From NCBI GenBank assembly GCA_937902735.1, contig CALELS010000014.1:62001-126000 (forward strand): DNA of 64,000 bases. The letters are read 5' to 3'. Below the pieces are notes generated by a model. The model was not told the origin of the DNA. It saw nothing but the letters and a program-made list of their open reading frames with translations, and made no database searches. The position numbers and the translations under genes were made by a program. Shown in pieces: positions 59,482 through 64,000 of this stretch (position 1 is its first letter; each line of letters starts with the position of its first letter). This DNA comes from an uncultured Caryophanales bacterium. Its GTDB lineage: Bacteria > Bacillota_I > Bacilli_A > RFN20 > CAG-826.

Positions 59482-60156
59482 CTACAAAATAAAATTGAAA
59501 TTACAACTTTCACATCTATAAGTTGTATTTCTTACTCTAATCTTACCACCACATCGGGGGCATATTCTTCTTTCAATTGCATAGATCTTTTCATCTTTTA
59601 GTTCTTTATTTAGTTGCTTTAGATATCCAATTGATTCAACATGTTCTTTGTTTGATATGTCCACTTTTTGGGACAAGATATGTTCATAAATCATATCTAT
59701 TTCTTTCTTTGAAAGAATCATCTTATATGGATATGACTCAATAAAAAGGGGAACATCCTTTAAATTTATTAGATTATAATCTCCCCCATATGGAGCGTTA
59801 TCTCTTACAAAGATGATTGCTCCTATAACATCATATTTCCTTTTGAACATATGACTGACTAGAAGAGTATGAGAATAATTCTGTTTTAAAGGATTTGCTA
59901 AAACTTCAGCTTTTCCTCTAATCGTTCTTCTCCAATTAGTGTATGTCTTATCAGTAGATATATCTCCATAGTAGTTCTTAGTTTCAAAAACAAATATTCC
60001 ATAAGGATGAATATAAATATGATCTATTTGATGAGACATATCATTCTTACCAAAAATAAATGTCGCATTATCAATTAATTTAGCGTTTGGATGAAGACTC
60101 TTTAAAAGAGTTGATACAATTCTTTCACCTTGTTCGCCACGAGACTTCTTAGACAT
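59482..60156 (-). CDS. NERD-domain nuclease-like protein with zinc ribbon
   Basis: 224 aa. The NERD domain spans ~5-120: GEQGERIVSTLLKSL, HQIDHIYIHPYGIFVFETKN with the D and E-x-K of the nuclease-like core, and YYGDIS. The C-terminus carries a zinc ribbon (CPRCGGKIRVRNTTYRCESC). NERD proteins are predicted nucleases of the restriction-endonuclease superfamily. TATATT lies 8 nt before the ATG and there is no Shine-Dalgarno. Confidence 0.85.
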   Translation of the reverse strand: MSKKSRGEQGERIVSTLLKSLHPNAKLIDNATFIFGKNDMSHQIDHIYIHPYGIFVFETKNYYGDISTDKTYTNWRRTIRGKAEVLANPLKQNYSHTLLVSHMFKRKYDVIGAIIFVRDNAPYGGDYNLINLKDVPLFIESYPYKMILSKKEIDMIYEHILSQKVDISNKEHVESIGYLKQLNKELKDEKIYAIERRICPRCGGKIRVRNTTYRCESCNFNFIL

Positions 60157-60190
60157 ATATTAATAATATAATAATAAAGATAAGATAAAA

Positions 60191-60210
60191 GCGATAGGTC
60201 TCCCTATCGC
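60191..60210 (-). terminator. terminator of the surface-protein gene
   Basis: GCGATAGG-GAGA-CCTATCGC, perfect 8-bp stem, TTTT after it on the minus strand. Confidence 0.9.
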
Positions 60211-60228
60211 CTATAAGTCAATTAACTA

Positions 60229-61425
60229 TTAGTTATTTTCTTTTCTTTTACGAAGGAAGAAATAACCACCAACAGCAGATAATGTTAACAATGAAGCCGC
60301 TGTAACAATGACAATAGCAGATGAGTTATTTTGACTATTGAAATTTAATACATTAACACCTGAAATAGCAGGATATTTTTTCATTAAAGCTTCTTTTACT
60401 TCGGTTAAGGTAACATCACCTTTTGTTGTGTTATTAACTTCAGGATTTGTATATGTATATAAGCCTGAACCTTCAACAGATGATTTAACTTTAGCATCAG
60501 AACTTGCATCTAAAGTATTGTATGTGCTTACGAAAGATTGAGCTTGAGATTGACTCAAATTACAAATCGAATTTGTATAGCTTCTACCTTTATATGAATA
60601 GGTACCAAGTTCAGATTTTAAAGTGACTAATAAGTTAGCAACACCAGTATAAGTGTCAGCATCAACTCCATACCAATAAACGCCACCATTTACAGGTCTT
60701 AAATCACCTGTCTTGGTTGAATTGTTATTGAATTGAACATATGCACAAGTACCACTTATGCTATATTCGTAAATTCTTAAAAGATATTCAGTCTCACCAA
60801 CATAGGCTTTTAAACGAAGACCTGTATCAGTCATAGCAGAACCTGGATAAGTTGAAGATGCGGTTCCACCCCAATAGTGTACATAGACACTTTCCCAAGA
60901 ATATCCATTTACAAAATAAACTTTTGGACTAGAAACATTATCAGTAATTTCACCAATTTCATATGGGGTAGCTGCGAAATATTTGACTCCACCAGATTCA
61001 CTTACATAACCAATAGATTTAATTTGATATTCGTATCCAGGCTTGAATCCCCCAGAAATCCATACGTAACCACCATCATATTGATATTGCCACCATTGAC
61101 CACTTTGACTAAAGAAGCAGCCCATCTTGTCATAGGTAGAACCAGATGAAATATCTCTCACATATTTTCCTAATGATTGATTATATTTTGAGTTACTAGA
61201 AGATAAAACTGCGGCTCCACTAGCTTGATCAGTACCAAGTCTTACATAATCGATATTGCCCCAGTCTAAATCAACATAAACTCTGATTGTGGAAGAATAA
61301 TCAGCAGCAACTTCAACATTTTTGGTTTCGTTATGATTTACAGTACCAATAGTTAAAGCAGCAGCAGCACTAAATATAGTTGCAATTGAAAGGCCAATAC
61401 CTACAAATAAATGTTTGTTTTTCAT
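60229..61425 (-). CDS. surface protein with signal peptide and C-terminal membrane anchor
   Basis: 398 aa from the ATG at 61425 (AAAGGAGG 9 nt upstream; a longer frame to 61563 runs over the promoter). Signal peptide MKNKHLFVGIGLSIATIFSA with an Ala-rich cleavage site, then a beta-rich, Tyr/Ser/Gly-rich ectodomain (DYVRLGTDQASGAAVLSSSN; WWQYQYDGGYVWISGGFKPG). It ends in a helix IVIVTAASLLTLSAVGGYFF plus basic LRKRKENN. There is no LPxTG motif, so anchoring is by the membrane helix and not by sortase. Carbohydrate-binding-like ectodomain is a guess. Confidence 0.8.
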   Translation of the reverse strand: MKNKHLFVGIGLSIATIFSAAAALTIGTVNHNETKNVEVAADYSSTIRVYVDLDWGNIDYVRLGTDQASGAAVLSSSNSKYNQSLGKYVRDISSGSTYDKMGCFFSQSGQWWQYQYDGGYVWISGGFKPGYEYQIKSIGYVSESGGVKYFAATPYEIGEITDNVSSPKVYFVNGYSWESVYVHYWGGTASSTYPGSAMTDTGLRLKAYVGETEYLLRIYEYSISGTCAYVQFNNNSTKTGDLRPVNGGVYWYGVDADTYTGVANLLVTLKSELGTYSYKGRSYTNSICNLSQSQAQSFVSTYNTLDASSDAKVKSSVEGSGLYTYTNPEVNNTTKGDVTLTEVKEALMKKYPAISGVNVLNFNSQNNSSAIVIVTAASLLTLSAVGGYFFLRKRKENN

Positions 61426-61462
61426 AGTAAGTCCTCCTTTGAATAATCTTTCAAGAGACTCA

Positions 61463-61478
61463 ATTTGCAAATGCAAAT
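61463..61478. promoter_or_regulatory. palindromic operator candidate of the surface-protein gene
   Basis: ATTTGCA-AA-TGCAAAT. It lies 10 nt downstream of the -10 of the promoter, covering the expected start site, so a bound protein would repress. Confidence 0.5.
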
Positions 61479-61487
61479 ATTTTTTAG

Positions 61488-61517
61488 ATAATACATGTAT
61501 ATGCGTATATAAGTCAA
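61488..61517 (-). promoter_or_regulatory. promoter of the surface-protein gene
   Basis: Minus strand TTGACT (61517-61512), 18-bp spacer, TATTAT (61493-61488). Confidence 0.7.
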
Positions 61518-61632
61518 CAAAAAGTTTAAAATGTTTCATTCTATGAAAAATATTTAGGCGCATTTTATGTTACAAAACTAATCTTTAAAAAATATAAAAT
61601 AATGGACTTCCTATATGAAATTTAAGAAAAAA

Positions 61633-61653
61633 CCTCCAACTTTTTGTTAGAGG
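61633..61653 (-). terminator. terminator of the degV-like gene
   Basis: CCTCTAAC-AAAAA-GTTGGAGG (one T-G pair) followed on the minus strand by TTTTTT. Confidence 0.85.
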
Positions 61654-61668
61654 AATTTTTCTATTAAA

Positions 61669-62559
61669 TTATTTTTCATTTCTTGAGTCAATTGTGACTT
61701 CATCGCCTTCGAAATAGCAGCCATACATACCTGGTCCACAGCTAATTCCAACAATAGGTCCAATCCAGAATTCTTTAACTGGAAGATGAAGCTCTTCTTC
61801 TACTCTTTTCTTTAAATATGCTTGGGTATCTTGGGCCATTGCTTGACCAATCCACACCTCTTTAGTTCTTTCATTTACGTGAGCTTTTATATATTCAAAG
61901 GATTCATCCATTGCGGATTTGGAGCCTTTAGCTTTCTTGATGATATGATTCATTCCTCGAACATCTTGAATGATAACTGGTTTAACTCCAAACATATTAG
62001 CAAAGAAAGCTGCTGCACCCGAGACACGTCCTTGTCTTTTTAAATATGTAAGCGTCTCTAAAGAGCCGACTTGATGGAAATGTTGATGTTCTTTATCGAA
62101 CCATTCTTTTAATTCTTCAATAGATTTACCTTCATCACGAAGATCTGCCATATGAAGAGCAATTAAACCCATGGACATCTCGCTTCTATCTGAATCAATT
62201 GAAACCATTCTTCTTTCTGGATATTTTGCTAAAAGGTCTTCTTTCATTAAGTCAAAGACACCTTTAGAACCGCTTAAAGCGGTTGTACATGTTAAATATA
62301 AGATATCTATTCCTTTTTGAAGAAGTGGTTCACATTTTTCAATTACTTCTTTGCCACTTAACAAAGATGTCTTAATTACATTCTTTGGGTCTTTAATCCA
62401 ACCATATAATATTTCTGGAGTATAATCAACCCAGTCCATATCAGCGTATTTATCTTCTCCATTAAGGGTGAAGCCCATTCTAAAATAGGATATGTTTCTC
62501 TCTTTTCTTACTGAAAGAGGCATATCACAACTACTATCAATAAATATTTGGTAAGCCAT
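61669..62559 (-). CDS. DegV family fatty-acid-binding protein
   Basis: 296 aa, a typical DegV/FakB length. N-terminal YQIFIDSSCDMPLSVRKERN, middle IKTSLLSGKEVIEKCEPLLQ with the TS motif, MVSIDSDRSEMSMGLIALHM, and GRVSGAAAFFANMFGVKPVI near 182. The protein binds a fatty acid that FakA phosphorylates to acyl-phosphate for phospholipid synthesis. AAGGAA ribosome site. The fakA gene is not in the window. Confidence 0.92.
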   Translation of the reverse strand: MAYQIFIDSSCDMPLSVRKERNISYFRMGFTLNGEDKYADMDWVDYTPEILYGWIKDPKNVIKTSLLSGKEVIEKCEPLLQKGIDILYLTCTTALSGSKGVFDLMKEDLLAKYPERRMVSIDSDRSEMSMGLIALHMADLRDEGKSIEELKEWFDKEHQHFHQVGSLETLTYLKRQGRVSGAAAFFANMFGVKPVIIQDVRGMNHIIKKAKGSKSAMDESFEYIKAHVNERTKEVWIGQAMAQDTQAYLKKRVEEELHLPVKEFWIGPIVGISCGPGMYGCYFEGDEVTIDSRNEK

Positions 62560-62619
62560 ATTTAAAAGTTCCTTTTCTTATGTAATAAGTATATCTAATT
62601 TATTTTCTATATCAAAATG

Positions 62620-63246
62620 TTAATCATGAAATTTCAGAGATAATGATGTGAGTAAAGACGTCAATTTAATATTCAATGCATTTGAAAGTTTTAAAGCATT
62701 GTTAAGTTCAATTTTATTTATATCTCTTCTTGAATATCTTAATGCTCTAATTGTTGCATAAGATAAACCAGATTTATAAGACAATTCTTTTGATGACATT
62801 TTTCTTTTCTTTATTAGATTATCTAAGTATGAATATTTAACTCTTTTTTCAAATGCTTTATATAAATGAGTTATATCCATCTCATGATATATTTTGTAAA
62901 GAGAAAGACAATCCTTAATTGGAATGATAGTAAATAGCATTTCAAATGTAATTTGATATTTTAAGAAAAGATGGATATACGCAAAAGATATCCATCCATA
63001 TTCATCATAAGGATTATTTTGATATCCACCATTTTCGTGAAGAGGAAATAATTCAAAATATATTAATTTAGCAGATGAAAAGGCAATTGTAGTGACATTG
63101 CTATTTTCTAGTTCATCAACCATCCTTGAATGAGAAATAACATATTCAATATGTTCTAAGGAATATCTTTCAAAAATTGAGCGAGAGAAAATATAACCTA
63201 ATGTATCGATATATTTATATAAATAATCATCACTTAGATAAATCAT
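62620..63246 (-). CDS. HTH antitoxin-like protein (partner of DUF3990)
   Basis: 208 aa. The last ~65 residues are an HTH (KKRKMSSKELSYKSGLSYAT, then IRALRYSRRDINKIELNNAL). The first ~140 residues are helical and unlike standard antitoxins (LEHIEYVISHSRMVDELENS; ISFAYIHLFLKYQITFEMLF). It starts in the TAATG overlap with the DUF3990 gene, so the two form one transcript. A role as antitoxin and repressor is inferred from this pairing; the usual DUF3990 partner is DUF3791, which this is not obviously. Confidence 0.75.
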   Translation of the reverse strand: MIYLSDDYLYKYIDTLGYIFSRSIFERYSLEHIEYVISHSRMVDELENSNVTTIAFSSAKLIYFELFPLHENGGYQNNPYDEYGWISFAYIHLFLKYQITFEMLFTIIPIKDCLSLYKIYHEMDITHLYKAFEKRVKYSYLDNLIKKRKMSSKELSYKSGLSYATIRALRYSRRDINKIELNNALKLSNALNIKLTSLLTSLSLKFHD

Positions 63247-63884
63247 TATTTTTTCCTCATAATATCAAAGATTCTTGTTCCTTCTTCATCAAAATCTAAT
63301 TGATTATATTTTTCAGTAGCTCTTCTTACGTTTTCAAAATAAGAATTAATGTAAGTTCCATTCGATTCTATACATTTTATATATTTCAATTCTTTAATAG
63401 CTTTTTCAGATATTAAGGCATATTGAATTCCTAGATCACCTAATTCAAAAGATTTATTTAATTGTTCAAGGGTAATATTTCCGTTTAAGAAATCTCGTGG
63501 AAATCTAAAATATGCATCATCTGCTCTATAGCCAATAACTACATCATATTGATTTATGTCAATATAGTAATTATCTTCTAGAAATTTAAGTCTGTTTTTG
63601 TAGTTATTGTTAAGAGAACTACTTGGCGTTCTAAAATGCATTAATATTGCCACCCAATTTAGTACTGAATATTTTGATTTATCTGTTAAATCCAAAACCA
63701 AAAGATTCTTAAGATCAAAACTATATTCATTAACTACACCAACAGAATTATTTCTACATGCCCATTCATGCGCGCTTTCTATGTTGAGTGTCAAATAAAA
63801 AGCTGGACCATAGTCGTTATTTTCGCCCGAACCCTTCGTAATTGGTTCTTCAATTATTAATTTACTTCCATGATATAATTTCAT
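63246..63884 (-). CDS. DUF3990 ADP-ribosyltransferase-like toxin
   Basis: 212 aa. MKLYHGSKLIIEEPITKGSG, then NDYGPAFYLTLNIESAHEWA, is the DUF3990 N-terminus: the HG of the ART H-Y-[EDQ] fold, the ST-like strand and the GxGFYLT block. Later DVVIGYRADDAYFRFPRDFL and LGIQYALISEKAI also match the family. The predicted activity is NAD-dependent ADP-ribosylation of a cellular target. CATAAT lies 6 nt before the ATG, with TTTACT 17 bp further up; there is no Shine-Dalgarno. Next gene is the HTH protein. Confidence 0.82.
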   Translation of the reverse strand: MKLYHGSKLIIEEPITKGSGENNDYGPAFYLTLNIESAHEWACRNNSVGVVNEYSFDLKNLLVLDLTDKSKYSVLNWVAILMHFRTPSSSLNNNYKNRLKFLEDNYYIDINQYDVVIGYRADDAYFRFPRDFLNGNITLEQLNKSFELGDLGIQYALISEKAIKELKYIKCIESNGTYINSYFENVRRATEKYNQLDFDEEGTRIFDIMRKK

Positions 63885-64000
63885 GTCTATATTATGTCAT
63901 TTTTGTATACTACAGTAAACATTTTTGATATAAATCCTAATTCTATGCATTTCCTGAGGGGTATCACATTTCAATTTTTCAAACAAAAAACCTAGCGCGA
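63885..64000. other. window end, no gene
   Basis: Holds the leaderless promoter of the DUF3990 gene (TTTACT-17-CATAAT, 63891-63919). The remaining ~80 bp have no frame or hairpin I can support. Confidence 0.6.

Noticed and set aside
60229..61425. Sortase (LPxTG) substrate
   Set aside because: No LPxTG before the C-terminal helix.

Overview
The window is AT-rich DNA from a low-GC Gram-positive bacterium. Tryptophan is spelled TGG and TGA is a real stop (the gene at 6444-7697 ends in TGA), so the code is the standard bacterial one. This argues against the Mycoplasma/Spiroplasma branch. Ten proteins with a lipobox Cys, a GG-leader peptide, an electron-bifurcating [FeFe] hydrogenase, rubrerythrin, galactoside hydrolases and BspA-type leucine-rich lipoproteins suggest an anaerobic, host-associated (probably gut) member of the Bacilli near the Erysipelotrichales / RF39-like uncultured lineages. 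That placement is inference; no rRNA is present.

Layout. 1-2.6 kb: a type II restriction-modification unit (HNH nuclease, C5 methyltransferase) with a divergent XRE regulator and palindromic operator candidates. 2.7-14.6 kb: a Nif11-leader RiPP-like peptide, a remnant of an ABC permease beside tRNA-Thr, rimO, a lipoprotein cluster with two endonuclease I paralogues, galT, cardiolipin synthase and a C11 peptidase lipoprotein. 14.7-18.9 kb: the hydrogenase operon (NuoE-like, NuoF-like, HydA). 19-24.7 kb: a divergent galactoside locus (GH36 and galM against GH2) that with galT feeds galactose into the Leloir pathway. 24.7-30.7 kb: a three-gene operon of unknown role, a frameshifted alpha/beta hydrolase and a PlsC-like acyltransferase. 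30.7-37.4 kb: MacB-like ABC transporter, a 51-aa membrane protein, rubrerythrin, LemA, tRNA-Asp and tRNA-Phe. 38.2-42.9 kb: an operon with two patatin phospholipases.

43.0-45.7 kb is the most unusual region. Behind a degenerate initiator-type tRNA lie three single-function modules of under 1 kb (GNAT acetyltransferase; VbhA/Fic toxin-antitoxin; XRE regulator with zinc ribbon), all in one orientation. They are separated by four diverged copies of one element of about 45 bp that begins at the tRNA CCA end and closes with a terminator hairpin. Just before each internal copy there is a different set of short repeats, two of the sets phased by about 20 bp. This looks like an integron-like cassette array, but no recombinase is visible in the window.

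45.8-64 kb holds an AbrB/ABC transporter operon, lipoproteins, a CDF exporter, a lipase-like lipoprotein, a HAD phosphatase, a 1175-aa repeat protein, an AbiE abortive-infection pair whose toxin is frameshifted, a NERD nuclease, a surface protein with a C-terminal anchor, a DegV protein and a DUF3990 (ADP-ribosyltransferase-like)/HTH toxin-antitoxin pair. A recurrent regulatory theme is genes without a Shine-Dalgarno sequence whose ATG lies 6-9 nt after a TATAAT/TAAAAT-like -10 box, implying leaderless transcripts.
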